Shown one piece after another: positions 1 through 8,575 of a stretch of 64,000 bases of DNA. Each line of letters opens with the position of its first letter. Within the stretch, counting starts at the first letter, position 1. Origin of the DNA: Streptomyces indicus. GTDB lineage: Bacteria; Actinomycetota; Actinomycetes; Streptomycetales; Streptomycetaceae. The stretch is from the NCBI RefSeq assembly GCF_900100315.1, contig NZ_FNFF01000008.1:62001-126000 (forward strand), written 5' to 3'. The notes beneath the pieces were generated by a model. It searched no databases, was not told the DNA's origin, and worked only from the letters and a program-made list of their open reading frames with translations. A program made the position numbers and the translations under genes.

Positions 1-147
1 GACGGTGGCCTTCACCAGGCCGCCGCCCGCCTGCCCGTCGACCTCGGTCTGCGCGAGCTCCTCCTGCGCCTTGGCGAGGTCCTGCTGCATCTTCTGGGCC
101 TGCTGGAGCAGCTGCTGCATGTTGGGCTGGCCACCACCGGGAATCAC
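1..147 (-). CDS. YbaB/EbfC family nucleoid-associated protein, N-terminal part
   Basis: This is the first 49 codons of a gene that runs off the left edge. The N-terminus (VIPGGGQPNMQQLLQQAQKM, then a Q/A/E-rich helix and EVDGQAGGGLVKATV) is the signature of actinobacterial YbaB/EbfC proteins, small dimeric DNA-binding proteins usually encoded beside dnaX and recR. The GTG start at 147 is chosen because AGGAG lies six bases upstream of it. The rest of the gene, and any recR neighbour, would lie to the left. The family call is secure. The DNA-binding role is known for the family and not shown here. Confidence 0.88.
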   Translation of the reverse strand, partial: MIPGGGQPNMQQLLQQAQKMQQDLAKAQEELAQTEVDGQAGGGLVKATV

Positions 148-495
148 GATCAGCTCCTGGGTCTGGTCCGTCGGGTCGGTCTGGTCCGCCGGATGCGTCG
201 GGTCCGTCCGGGTCGGTCCGGATCCCGTTGTCCGTCTGGCACGAGCCTACGTGCTCCCCGCACGCCATGCCCCGGCACTCTTTCGAGTGACGGGAGAGCG
301 CCCTATACCCGATGAACACCCACGTACGGGCGGAAAACCCGCCGGATCGGCTCCATGGCCACCCATTGGGCGGTAGGAAGATGCCTGCACATCTGTCCCA
401 GCCGTACCAATACGCATCGGTGCCGCAGGGTCGTGGCGGCCGGCTCCCCGGCCACCGCGCACCCCGGGAGCCGTTGCTCGACAAGGGAGTGCCGG
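148..495. other. Gene-free stretch between ybaB and the SLATT gene
   Basis: I see no convincing gene in these 348 bases. The left part (about 160-225) is built of short overlapping repeats of GGTCTGGTCC and GTCGGGTC. This stretch must hold the divergent promoters for the ybaB gene (leftward) and the SLATT gene (rightward), but I cannot place either promoter with confidence. Confidence 0.5.
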
Positions 496-1242
496 GTGAG
501 CCAGCCGGGGATGCAGCCCGAGACCCCGCCGCCGGGCGGGAACGACGAGGGCGCGCGCACACAGGGCGAGGGGGCGAAGGATCTCACCGCACGGCCGTTT
601 CCGCTCGGCGACTGGGGCGAGCCGGCCGAGCGGCTCGACGAGCTCTACCGGTGGGTGGAGGACGGGGCGCTCGCCACGGCCGCCTGGTACCTGACCGACC
701 GCGGCTGGAAGCGCCGCGGGGCGCGGGCGCTGCGGACCGGGGCGGCGCTCGGGCTCGTGGCGGGCGCGGGGCTGCCGCTGCTCGACCTGACCTCCGCGGT
801 CTCGGGGGCGGCGCCCTGGGGCTACCTCGCGCTGCTGCTCGCGGTCGCCTGCATCGGCTGCGACCGGTACTTCGGCCTGACCTCGGGCTGGATAAGGGAT
901 GTGGCCACGGCCCAGGCGGTGCAGCGCCGGCTCCAGGCGCTCCAGTTCGACTGGGCCTCGGAGTCCGTACGGGAGGTGCTCGGGCCCACCGAGGGGACGG
1001 CCGGCGAGGCCGCCGAGCGCTGTCTCGGGGTGCTGCGGCGGTTCTCGGAGGACGTGACGGAGCTCGTGCGGGCGGAGACGGCGGACTGGATGGTCGAGTT
1101 CCGCTCGGGGCACGCGCCGCTCCTGATGCAGTCCTCGGGCACGGCGGGGCCGCGCTCGGAGGGCCCCGCCCCGACCCGCTTCCCGCTCGCCCCGGTGACC
1201 CGCCCGAACATGCCGCGCCAGCGCCCGCCGGAGGCCCGCTGA
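496..1242 (+). CDS. SLATT domain membrane protein
   Basis: The protein has 248 residues. Two adjacent hydrophobic helices (roughly residues 80-100 and 108-125) follow an N-terminal helix with WYLTDRGWKRRGARALR and precede a long amphipathic segment with RLQALQFDWASE. This matches SLATT proteins, two-helix membrane proteins thought to act as pore-forming effectors in some nucleotide- or conflict-linked systems. The N-terminus is short and charged and the C-terminus is proline-rich. The GTG start at 496 is chosen because AAGGGAG lies six bases before it; longer readings back to 355 have no such site. No nucleotide-sensing partner is adjacent, so this looks like the common stand-alone Streptomyces SLATT form. 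Function in the cell is unknown. Confidence 0.75.
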   Translation: MSQPGMQPETPPPGGNDEGARTQGEGAKDLTARPFPLGDWGEPAERLDELYRWVEDGALATAAWYLTDRGWKRRGARALRTGAALGLVAGAGLPLLDLTSAVSGAAPWGYLALLLAVACIGCDRYFGLTSGWIRDVATAQAVQRRLQALQFDWASESVREVLGPTEGTAGEAAERCLGVLRRFSEDVTELVRAETADWMVEFRSGHAPLLMQSSGTAGPRSEGPAPTRFPLAPVTRPNMPRQRPPEAR

Positions 1243-1264
1243 GTGGTGCGCAGGGCCCGCCGAA

Positions 1265-1281
1265 GGGGCGCCGGGCGCCCC
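1265..1281. terminator. GC-rich hairpin after the SLATT gene
   Basis: GGGGCGCC (1265-1272) pairs with GGCGCCCC (1274-1281) just after the stop of the SLATT gene. A second hairpin, CAAGTCCC/GGGACTTG (1290-1297/1309-1316), follows. There is no T-run, as is usual for Streptomyces terminators. The second hairpin could instead belong to the leader of the next gene. Confidence 0.4.
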
Positions 1282-1394
1282 GGAGCAGTCAAGTCCCCTT
1301 GTACGGGAGGGACTTGTGGAGAAGCGGTGTGCGTGCGGGAGGCGGCCCGGGGTACTCGGAGGTTCCGAACAACTCCGGAATCAAGTGAGGAATC

Positions 1395-1664
1395 ATGACG
1401 GGTCAGTACGCATCGGCACGAGGACGTTCGGGCACCAACGGCTTTGCAGTGGCGGGACTGGCGTGCGGTGTGGTCGGCCTGATCGTCGCCGCTTTCATCC
1501 TGGGCCCCCTGGCCATCATCTTCGGTTTCGTCGGGCGCAAGAACGCCGGCGCGAACGGTTCGAGCGGGATGGCCACCGCCGCGATCGTGCTCGGTGTGGT
1601 CGACATCGTGCTCGTGATCATTCTGATGGCGACGGGCGGCGGCGGCTTCTTCATAGGCAGCTGA
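1395..1664 (+). CDS. DUF4190 small membrane protein
   Basis: The protein has 89 residues and two transmembrane helices (about 22-45 and 57-80) joined by a short loop with GRKNAGANGSSGMA. The pattern NGFAVAGLACGVVGL followed by AIIFGFVGRKN is that of DUF4190 proteins, which are abundant in Streptomyces and have no known function. The start has GTGAGGA a few bases upstream. A strong hairpin follows the gene, so it is probably a single-gene unit. Confidence 0.8.
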   Translation: MTGQYASARGRSGTNGFAVAGLACGVVGLIVAAFILGPLAIIFGFVGRKNAGANGSSGMATAAIVLGVVDIVLVIILMATGGGGFFIGS

Positions 1665-1682
1665 CCCGGCACACCCGTCGGC

Positions 1683-1718
1683 CCGGGCCCGTCCCCACCC
1701 ACAGGGGGGCGGGCCCGG
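1683..1718 (+). terminator. Hairpin after the DUF4190 gene
   Basis: CCGGGCCCG (1683-1691) pairs with CGGGCCCGG (1710-1718), and the inner CCCC/GGGG arms extend the stem. It lies 20 bases after the stop codon at 1664. Confidence 0.6.
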
Positions 1719-1820
1719 CGCATGCGCCCGCATCCCCCACAGCTTGGGCCGGAGCCCTGCACAGGGAGTGCCCCAAGGACTACGCTGCCCGGACCCGAAC
1801 GCTGATCCGAGGAGCGTCTC

Positions 1821-2471
1821 TTGGCCTGTGACCTGTGGTTGGTCCCCCTCGTCGACGTGCTCTGCCACAGCCCCGAGAACCCTTTCTCCGAAGAGCTCGC
1901 GCTCTACGACAAGGTCCTGTCCGAGGCGGGATTGCCACCGGTTCCGGTGTTCGCGTACATGCCGGGTCTGAGCGGTGACGTGGCCCCGGTCGCCGGATTC
2001 GACTACGACGCGCTGCACTTCCTGCGGCGGGCCTATCTGCTCCAGCTGTGCGGGCTCGCCGTGACACCCGTGGACGAACTCGGCGGGGACTACGAGCAGT
2101 TGCTGGAGATGTTCGAGGCGACCGCGCAGCAGTCGCATCTGGTGTGGCACTACGACCACGCGGGCGCCTACGTGCCGGTGGACTTCCAGGTGCCGCTCGT
2201 CAGCGACGAGCTCCTGGAGTCCGGCGGTCCGCTGGGCTCCACGCAGGCGCTGCTCAGGGAGCTGGAGTTCGTGGCTCCCGCGCTCGGGATCGACCCGGCC
2301 AACCCGCCGGCCGCGCCGGCGCCGCCGCCGGGCCCCACCGAGCTGGAGGAGCCCGCGGCCCCGGCGCCGTACGACGCCAGCCCGTTCGCGCGCGAGCGGC
2401 ATGTCTGGCTGGGGCTGCACGCGGCGGCCACCCGGAGCCTCGGCCAGGGCTCCATGATCGTCTTCAGCTGA
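1821..2471 (+). CDS. Conserved Streptomyces hypothetical protein
   Basis: The protein has 216 residues and is soluble, with an acidic N-terminal two-thirds (FDYDALHFLRRAYLLQLCGLAV, then a helical segment with YEQLLEMFEATAQQSHLVWHYDHAGAY) and a proline/alanine-rich linker (about residues 155-185) before a short C-terminal helix. I do not recognise a named family with confidence. The TTG start at 1821 has GAGGAG seven bases upstream. The gene stands alone, in the same direction as the ArsR gene about 100 bases downstream. Confidence 0.65.
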   Translation: MACDLWLVPLVDVLCHSPENPFSEELALYDKVLSEAGLPPVPVFAYMPGLSGDVAPVAGFDYDALHFLRRAYLLQLCGLAVTPVDELGGDYEQLLEMFEATAQQSHLVWHYDHAGAYVPVDFQVPLVSDELLESGGPLGSTQALLRELEFVAPALGIDPANPPAAPAPPPGPTELEEPAAPAPYDASPFARERHVWLGLHAAATRSLGQGSMIVFS

Positions 2472-2567
2472 GCCGACGGTCCGCGCTGCGGGCCGCCGGT
2501 CCGGCCTGCCCACACACCGCACCGGCGTGCGCACGGCCCGTGCGCCGACTCCGCGTACCCTGTTTGC

Positions 2568-3032
2568 GTGGACACGCAACAACAGGACCCCGGCCCCCAC
2601 CCCGACGTCACCCGCGCCGTGGCGGTGCTCAAGGCCGCCGCCGACCCGACCCGGTTCACCATCCTGTGGGCCCTGACGCAGGGCGAGCGGCCGGTCGGGC
2701 AGCTCGCCGAGCTGACGGGAGCGCATGTCGCCGCCGTCTCGCAGCACCTGGCCCGGCTGCGCACCGCCGGGCTCGTCACCTCCCGGCGCGAGGGCACCCG
2801 GATCTACTACCGGGCGGCCGGCGAGCACGTGCGGGCGCTCCTGGAGGACGCGTTCCTCACCGCCCGCGCCCTCGAGGAGTCAGGCGCCTCCGAAGCGGCC
2901 CCGGAGAGCGCGGAGGCCGGTGCGAAGGCGCCCGCGAAGGCCCGTACGGCCAAGGCGGCCGGTTCCGCGCGGACCCGCAAAGCCGCAGTTCGCACGAGCT
3001 CGGGGGCGGTGCGTCCGGCCACGGGCGCGTAA
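2568..3032 (+). CDS. ArsR-type winged-helix regulator with basic Ala/Lys tail
   Basis: The protein has 154 residues. Residues 12-105 form an ArsR/SmtB winged helix: AADPTRFTILWALTQGE, then the recognition helix region HVAAVSQHLARLRTAGLV and the wing SRREGTRIYYRA. The cysteines of the metal-binding motif are absent and the protein has no Cys at all, so a metal sensor of the classical type is unlikely. Residues 112-154 are a low-complexity tail rich in Ala, Lys and Arg (APAKARTAKAAGSARTRKAA) resembling histone-H1-like tails. The GTG start lies close behind a possible -10 region and has no clear ribosome site, so the message may be leaderless. The next gene is a GntR regulator 140 bases downstream. 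Confidence 0.8.
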   Translation: MDTQQQDPGPHPDVTRAVAVLKAAADPTRFTILWALTQGERPVGQLAELTGAHVAAVSQHLARLRTAGLVTSRREGTRIYYRAAGEHVRALLEDAFLTARALEESGASEAAPESAEAGAKAPAKARTAKAAGSARTRKAAVRTSSGAVRPATGA

Positions 3033-3175
3033 GGTGCAGGGCGCGGACGACGACCGGGCGCCCGCAGCACCACGCGGACCGCGGGCCGTGCGCCGCGGCA
3101 CGATGCGGACACCGGCCGCGCGCCGCGGCAGCACACCGACGCGACCCGCGTCAGGCCAGGGGAGGGAAGCCCACG

Positions 3176-3877
3176 ATGCGCACCGCCGGCAGCACCGCGG
3201 TCACCCGCAGCACGCTGCGCCAGCAGATCGCGGACGCGCTGCGTGACGAGGTGCTCGCGGGGCGTCTCGCACCCGGGCAGGAGTTCACCGTCAAGGAGAT
3301 CGCCGAGCAGTACGGGGTCTCCGCAACGCCCGTCCGCGAGGCCCTGGTCGACCTCTCCGCGCAAGGGCTGCTCGACAGCGCGCAGCACCGCGGTTTCAAG
3401 GTCCACGAGTACACCGTGGAGGACTACCGCGGCATGGTCGAGGCGCGCGCCCTCGTCGCCGAGGCGATCTTCCGCGGGATCGCCGAGCGCGGGATCAAGG
3501 GGATCGAGGACGTCGGCGGGGGCGGGCGGCCCGAGGACTCGTTCGTCTCGGTGCGCCGGCGTGCGGAGGAGGCGGCCCGGGCGGCCGCCGGCGGCGACCT
3601 CAACGTGCTCATCGGCTACGACCTGCGCTTCTGGCGCGAGCTGAGCTCCCTCTTCGGCAACACGCACCTCACCGACTTCCTGCACCGCCTGCGCGTCCAG
3701 TCCTGGGCCTTCGCGGTGCCCGTGCTGCGCACGGCGGGCTCCCTGGAGGGCCGCCTGTGGAGCGGGCACACCGAGCTCGTGGACGCGGTGGGCCGGCGGG
3801 ACGCGTCCGCGGCGTACGCGATCGTGACCGCGTACAACCGGCACTCGCTCGAACTCGTCGACAAGCTGGCGGGGTGA
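3176..3877 (+). CDS. GntR family transcriptional regulator
   Basis: The protein has 233 residues. An N-terminal winged helix (LRQQIADALRDEVLAGRLAPGQEF ... YGVSATPVREALVDLSAQGLL) is followed by a helical effector domain of the FadR/FCD type. In that domain the usual metal-binding histidines are not all evident. The ATG at 3176 has GGGGAGGG upstream, so longer readings are rejected. The gene ends six bases before the glycosyltransferase start, so the two are probably cotranscribed and the regulator may control the pair. The effector is unknown. Confidence 0.85.
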   Translation: MRTAGSTAVTRSTLRQQIADALRDEVLAGRLAPGQEFTVKEIAEQYGVSATPVREALVDLSAQGLLDSAQHRGFKVHEYTVEDYRGMVEARALVAEAIFRGIAERGIKGIEDVGGGGRPEDSFVSVRRRAEEAARAAAGGDLNVLIGYDLRFWRELSSLFGNTHLTDFLHRLRVQSWAFAVPVLRTAGSLEGRLWSGHTELVDAVGRRDASAAYAIVTAYNRHSLELVDKLAG

Positions 3878-3883
3878 GTCCCG

Positions 3884-6295
3884 TTGGCCATCGAGCTGAC
3901 GGTCGTCGTCCCCGCGTACAACGAGCAGGAGCGGCTGCGGCCCACCCTGGACGCGATCGCCGCGCACCTCGGTGACACCCGCACCTGGGAGCTGATCGTG
4001 GTCGACGACGGGTCGAGCGACCGCACCCGGCGGATAGCGCACGAGGCCGCCGTGGCCGAGCCGCGGATCCGCGTCCTGCCCGGGGACACCAACCACGGCA
4101 AGGGGCACGCCCTGCGCCGCGGGGTGCTCGCCTCACGCGGCGAGCGGGTCCTGATCACGGACGCGGACCTCGCCGCGCCGATCGGCGAACTGGAGCGCCT
4201 GGACAAGGCGCTCGCCGACGGGCACGCGGCCGCGATCGGCTCGCGGGCCGCCTCGGGCGCCCGCATCGAGAAGCACCAGCATCCGGTGCGCGAGACCCTC
4301 GGCCGCGCCGGCAACCTGCTGATCCGGCTGCTCGCGGTGCCCGGCATACGCGACACCCAATGCGGCTTCAAGCTCTTCGACGGCGAGCGCGCCCGCGCCG
4401 CCTTCGCCGCCTCCCGGCTCGACGGCTGGGCGATCGACGTCGAGGTGCTCCAGTTCTTCCGTCGTCATCGTCTGCCCGTGGCGGAGGTCCCGGTGCGCTG
4501 GTCCCATCAGGACGGCTCGAAGGTACGCGCCCGCGATTACCTGTCCGTGCTGCGCGAGCTGTCCGTGCTCAAGGCCCGCGCGCTCGACCGCGGTTCGCTC
4601 GCCGTCGCCGGCCTGTTCGTGCTCGCGTCCTTCCTGCTCTACAAGAACCGCTGGAGCGACCCCGACGGCCGCTACATACCGGACTCGTTGCAGGACCAGA
4701 ACCAGTGGGAGTGGTTCTTCGACGTCACCGCGCACAACGTCCTGCATCTCCAGAACCCGCTGTTCACGGACCTCCAGGGCTTCCCGGACGGCGTGAACCT
4801 GATGGCGAACACGGTGATGCTGGGGCTGTCCGTCCCGTTCACGCCCGTCACCGCGCTCTTCGGCCCCGCGCTGTCCCTGCAACTGGTGATGACGCTCGGG
4901 CTCGCCGCGACCGCGTACGCCTGGTACTGGCTGATCCGCCGCCATGTCACCCGCGAGCGCGTCCCGGCCGCGGTCGGCGCGGCGCTCGCGGCCTTCGCGC
5001 CGCCGATGATCAGCCACGCGAACGCGCACCCCAACTTCATCGTCCTGTTCATGCTCCCGCTGATCATCGACCGCGCGCTGCGGCTGGTGACCGGTGACCG
5101 GGTCGTACGGGACGGAGTGGTGCTCGGCCTGTTCGCCGCGTACCAGATCTTCCTCGGCGAGGAGCCGCTGCTGCTCGCGGCGATGGGGCTGCTGCTGTTC
5201 GCGGCGGGCTACTCCGTGGTCCGCAAGGATGTCTTCGCCGACGCCTGGCGTCCGGTCCTCCGCGGGCTCGGGATCGCGGCCGCGGTCTGCGTGCCGATCG
5301 TGGCGTTCCCGCTGTGGTGGCAGTTCTTCGGGCCGCAGAGCTACTCGGACGTGCTGCACGGTCCGAACACCGCCAACAGCCCGCTCGCCCTGGTCTCGTT
5401 CGCCGAGCGCTCGCTGGCCGGGGACCGCGCGAACTCGCAGTCTCTGGCGATGAACATCACCGAGCAGAACGCCTTCTACGGCTGGCCGCTGCTCGCGCTC
5501 GCGGTGGGCATCGTCGTCCGCCTGTGGGACCGGGCGCTCGTCAAGGCGCTGGCCTTCACGGGCTTCGCGGCCGCGCTGCTCTCCCTCGGCTCGCGCTTCG
5601 AGATCCCCGGCACGGCCATCACCGTCACGGGCCCGTGGCGGGCGCTGGCCCACCAGCCGCTGTTCTCGGCGGTGATCGAGTCGCGGCTCGCGATGATCTG
5701 CGCGCCGGTGCTCGGCCTGCTGATCGCCCTGGCCCTGACCCGGCTGCGCACGGCCCGGCCCGCCCACCGGCTGTGGGGCGGTGTGGCGGTCGCGGCCGCG
5801 CTGATCCCGATCGTGCCGCTGCCCCTGAAGGCCGTGGACCGGATCCCGGTGCCCGCCTTCGTCACCGAGGGCATGTACGAGGCATACGTGGACGAGGCCT
5901 CGGGCGAGACCCTCGTCCCGGTGCCGCTCCCCGACCCCGGGGTGGCCGAGCCGCTGCACTGGCAGACGGCCGCCGACCTCGGCTTCAAGCTGCCCGGCGG
6001 CTACTTCAACGGCCCGTGGGGGCCCGAGCGCAAGGGCATCTACGGCGCGGTCCCCCGCCACACCTCGAACCTCCTCGCGGAGGTGCGCGGCACCGGTGAG
6101 GTCCCCGCGCTGGGGGAGGCCTGGCAGGAGCAGGCGCGCAGGGACCTCGCGTACTGGAAGGCGGGTGCTCTCGTCCTCGCCCCGCAGCACCATCAGGACG
6201 CGCTGCGGGAGACCGTGACCCGGCTGCTCGGCGGGCAGCAGCCGGAGTTCGTGGGCGGGGTATGGGTGTGGGACCTGGAGCCGGCAGGGGGTTAG
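3884..6295 (+). CDS. Two-part GT2 glycosyltransferase with large membrane C-terminal domain
   Basis: The protein has 803 residues. Residues 1-235 are a GT2 fold of the dolichyl/polyprenyl-phosphate sugar synthase type (VVVPAYNEQERL at 7-18, VVDDGSSD at 39-46, DAD at 93-95, then DTQCGFKLF), which in known members charges a lipid phosphate with a sugar. From about residue 239 a multi-helix membrane domain follows, with an extracytoplasmic loop (GRYIPDSLQDQNQWEWFFDV) and at least ten hydrophobic segments, resembling lipid-linked-sugar GT-C enzymes. One chain would then make the donor and use it or flip it. The TTG start is close behind the GntR stop. The last codon overlaps, tail to tail, the stop of the lipoprotein gene. 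Substrate unknown. Confidence 0.8.
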   Translation: MAIELTVVVPAYNEQERLRPTLDAIAAHLGDTRTWELIVVDDGSSDRTRRIAHEAAVAEPRIRVLPGDTNHGKGHALRRGVLASRGERVLITDADLAAPIGELERLDKALADGHAAAIGSRAASGARIEKHQHPVRETLGRAGNLLIRLLAVPGIRDTQCGFKLFDGERARAAFAASRLDGWAIDVEVLQFFRRHRLPVAEVPVRWSHQDGSKVRARDYLSVLRELSVLKARALDRGSLAVAGLFVLASFLLYKNRWSDPDGRYIPDSLQDQNQWEWFFDVTAHNVLHLQNPLFTDLQGFPDGVNLMANTVMLGLSVPFTPVTALFGPALSLQLVMTLGLAATAYAWYWLIRRHVTRERVPAAVGAALAAFAPPMISHANAHPNFIVLFMLPLIIDRALRLVTGDRVVRDGVVLGLFAAYQIFLGEEPLLLAAMGLLLFAAGYSVVRKDVFADAWRPVLRGLGIAAAVCVPIVAFPLWWQFFGPQSYSDVLHGPNTANSPLALVSFAERSLAGDRANSQSLAMNITEQNAFYGWPLLALAVGIVVRLWDRALVKALAFTGFAAALLSLGSRFEIPGTAITVTGPWRALAHQPLFSAVIESRLAMICAPVLGLLIALALTRLRTARPAHRLWGGVAVAAALIPIVPLPLKAVDRIPVPAFVTEGMYEAYVDEASGETLVPVPLPDPGVAEPLHWQTAADLGFKLPGGYFNGPWGPERKGIYGAVPRHTSNLLAEVRGTGEVPALGEAWQEQARRDLAYWKAGALVLAPQHHQDALRETVTRLLGGQQPEFVGGVWVWDLEPAGG

Positions 6296-7062
6296 CCCGC
6301 GGGGACGGCCTCCTGCTGGACGCACTGCTCGGAGTCCTCGCGGTCGTCGTTCGCGAAAACCTGCTCGTGGTGCGGGACCGCCGCCACCTTGCCGTCCGCG
6401 GCCCCCATCGACAGGCAGCGCGGGCCGAACGGCAGGCTCAGGTCCAGCGTGAACTGGACCGCGCCGTTCTCACGGGCCGGGCCGACGATGCGCTTCGCCG
6501 GATAGCCCAGGTCCTTCAGGACGGCCGACACGTCGTCCGGGGTCAGGCTCGCGCGGGAGCCCAGCGCCTTGGTGACGCGCTGGGTGTGCCGGTCGAAGAC
6601 ACACGTGTCGCGCCGGTCGGACTCCGGCTTCCCCTCCTCCAGCGGGCCCGTGTACGGGGGGTCGAAGTCCTGCGGGTCGGGCGGGCCGTCGTTCGCCTGG
6701 CCGTCCGCCGGCACCGGCTCCCCCGTCGCCTGCCCGTCGTCGCCGGTGCCCGCCGTGGGCATCGCCCCCGCGTCCTCCGGCAGCTTCTTCAGTTCCTCGA
6801 CGGCCTTGAGGTACTCGTCCAGTTCCTTGCCGCCCCCGCACTCCTTCTCGATGCCGAGCAGCGCCTCGGGGATCGTGAACGCGTCGAGCACCTCCTGCTT
6901 CGAGGCACCGGCCGCCGATGCCGGGGACTTGTCCCCGGACTTCTGCTGCGAAGCCGCTTCGGCCCGTGCGTCCGTACGCGCCCCCTCACCACTCTGCGCA
7001 CCACAAGCCGCGAGCGTCAGGGCACCGACCGCGGCAATGACCAGGACAGGAAGTCTTCTCAT
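6292..7062 (-). CDS. Secreted lipoprotein of unknown function
   Basis: The protein has 256 residues with a lipoprotein signal peptide: MRR, a hydrophobic core, and the lipobox LAAC with the modified Cys at residue 20. The mature part starts with a disordered Ala/Ser/Gln stretch, then a helical segment (EVLDAFTIPEALLGIEKEC) and a C-terminal domain (about 150-256) with four Cys that could form two disulfides. No named family is evident. It is transcribed towards the glycosyltransferase gene, and the two stop codons share three bases (6293-6295 and 6292-6294). Localised to the outer face of the membrane by its signal. Confidence 0.75.
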   Translation of the reverse strand: MRRLPVLVIAAVGALTLAACGAQSGEGARTDARAEAASQQKSGDKSPASAAGASKQEVLDAFTIPEALLGIEKECGGGKELDEYLKAVEELKKLPEDAGAMPTAGTGDDGQATGEPVPADGQANDGPPDPQDFDPPYTGPLEEGKPESDRRDTCVFDRHTQRVTKALGSRASLTPDDVSAVLKDLGYPAKRIVGPARENGAVQFTLDLSLPFGPRCLSMGAADGKVAAVPHHEQVFANDDREDSEQCVQQEAVPAG

Positions 7063-7166
7063 GCCCGTCAGTCTTGATCGCGCCCGGCCGCCGGGGATGA
7101 GTACGGGTACTCAGGAACCACCAGGTCCCTACTCAACCCCGGCCGCCCCCGCTCCCGCGACCACAC

Positions 7167-7218
7167 TCAGCTGACCGCTCCCGCGTCCTCCGTCAGCTGA
7201 CCGCTCCCGTGTCCACCG
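7167..7218. repeat. 26-bp tandem duplication spanning the stop of the ABC ATPase gene
   Basis: Copies 7167-7192 and 7193-7218 match at 24 of 26 positions. The stop codon of the ATPase gene (7193-7195, complement) is in the right-hand copy, and the left-hand copy lies downstream of the gene and carries a second TCAGCTGA. The duplication thus copies the last codons and the stop. Confidence 0.9.
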
Positions 7219-8533
7219 TCAACCGGGCGTCCTCGTCGAGCCGGTACTCCTCGCTGTCCGCGTTGTACGCGAACAGCTCCGCGTAGCGGCCCCAGTCCGT
7301 GGCCGTCTCCAGCTGCCGGTCGATCTGCTCGCTGGTGTAGTGGTGGGCGAGCAAGTCCCGGAAGAATCCGGCCCGTTGGACGCCCTCGCCCGAGCGGAGC
7401 AGCGTCGAGGTGATGAGGTGGACCAGCGGGGCCGCTTCCAGGGCCGCCTCGGCGAACAGCTTCTTCGAGTCCTGCACGTCCGCGCGCGCGAAGGCGGCGC
7501 CCCGCCCGGTCAGGCACAGGTCGCCGTCCCTGACCTCGGCGAGGCCGAGCAGTTCGAGCGCGTCCACCTGCGGCAGCATGTCGTCCACCTCCAGGCCCAA
7601 GTCGTCGGCCAGGTCGGCGAGATCGCAGCGGGCGCCCTCGTACTGGGCGAGGATCTCGGCGAGTCCGGACAGGCCGTCGACGGACGCGGCCGGCAGCGGG
7701 GTGGTGGCCGGGGTGCGACGGGCGGGCGCGGGCTCGGAGAGCTTCGGGCTGTCCTTCGTACGGCCGGTCATGACCTGGTAGACGGCGTCCACGATGCGCT
7801 CGAACTCGGCGGACTGGCGGTCGCGCGGGCGGGCGAGGGAGACGTCGAAGGTCTCGCGGATCGTGCCGTACGGGCGCGAGCCGAGCACCACCACGCGGTC
7901 GGCCATGAGGACGGCCTCCTCGATGTTGTGGGTCACCAACACCACGGCTTTGGTGGGGAATTGTCCCGACTCCCACAGCTCCATCAGCTCGCCGCGCAGG
8001 TTCTCGGCGGTCAGCACGTCGAGGGCCGAGAAGGGCTCGTCCATCATCAGGACGTCCGGCTCGACCACCAACGCCCGTGCGAACCCGACGCGTTGCCGCA
8101 TCCCGCCCGAGAGCTCCTTCGGGTAGGCGGACTCGAAGCCGTCGAGGCCGATCAGGTCGATGGCCTGCACGGCCGCTTCGGCGCGCTCCTTCGGGCCGAC
8201 TCCCTTGGCCTCCAGGCCGAGTTCGACGTTCTGCTGGACGGTGAGCCAGGGCAGCAGGGCGAAGGTCTGGAAGACCATGGCGGTACCGGGGTTGGCGCCG
8301 TGCAGCTGCTCGCCCTTGTACGTGACCGAGCCCGAGGTGGCCGGGATCAGTCCCGCCAGGCAGCGCAGGAGCGTGGACTTGCCGGAGCCGGACTTGCCGA
8401 GCAGCGCGACGATCTCGCCCTCGTGGATCTCCAGGTCGATCCCGCCGAGCACCGGCAGTTCGCCGTCGGCGCCGGCGTAGGACTTGGTGACGTCGCGGGC
8501 GGCGAGCAGGACGTCGCGGGTGGCAGTGGTCAT
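7193..8533 (-). CDS. NitT/TauT-type ABC transporter ATPase with C-terminal AAA-associated domain
   Basis: The protein has 446 residues. The N-terminal ABC domain has Walker A GKSGSGKS (46-53), a Q-loop in VFQTFALLPWL, signature LSGGMRQR, Walker B VLMMDEPF and the switch histidine in LVTHNIEEAV. It belongs to the nitrate/sulfonate/taurine ATPase group. After about residue 270 comes an extra domain with ILAQYEGARCDLADLADDLGLEVDD and LLRSGEGVQRAGFFRDLL, the AAA-associated C-terminal domain known from this subgroup. It energises import through the fused permease encoded just upstream (start at 10294, gap 42 bases). No periplasmic-type binding protein is next to it. The 3' end is tandemly duplicated. 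Confidence 0.88.
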   Translation of the reverse strand: MTTATRDVLLAARDVTKSYAGADGELPVLGGIDLEIHEGEIVALLGKSGSGKSTLLRCLAGLIPATSGSVTYKGEQLHGANPGTAMVFQTFALLPWLTVQQNVELGLEAKGVGPKERAEAAVQAIDLIGLDGFESAYPKELSGGMRQRVGFARALVVEPDVLMMDEPFSALDVLTAENLRGELMELWESGQFPTKAVVLVTHNIEEAVLMADRVVVLGSRPYGTIRETFDVSLARPRDRQSAEFERIVDAVYQVMTGRTKDSPKLSEPAPARRTPATTPLPAASVDGLSGLAEILAQYEGARCDLADLADDLGLEVDDMLPQVDALELLGLAEVRDGDLCLTGRGAAFARADVQDSKKLFAEAALEAAPLVHLITSTLLRSGEGVQRAGFFRDLLAHHYTSEQIDRQLETATDWGRYAELFAYNADSEEYRLDEDARLTVDTGAVS

Positions 8534-8575
8534 GAGGGTCGCCTCCTCGGCGATCGATACGTAAGGAAGAAGAAG

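Noticed and set aside
4133..6325. Open frame of 730 codons on the minus strand
   Set aside because: It is antisense to the glycosyltransferase and consists of Arg/Glu/His-rich sequence with no recognisable fold.
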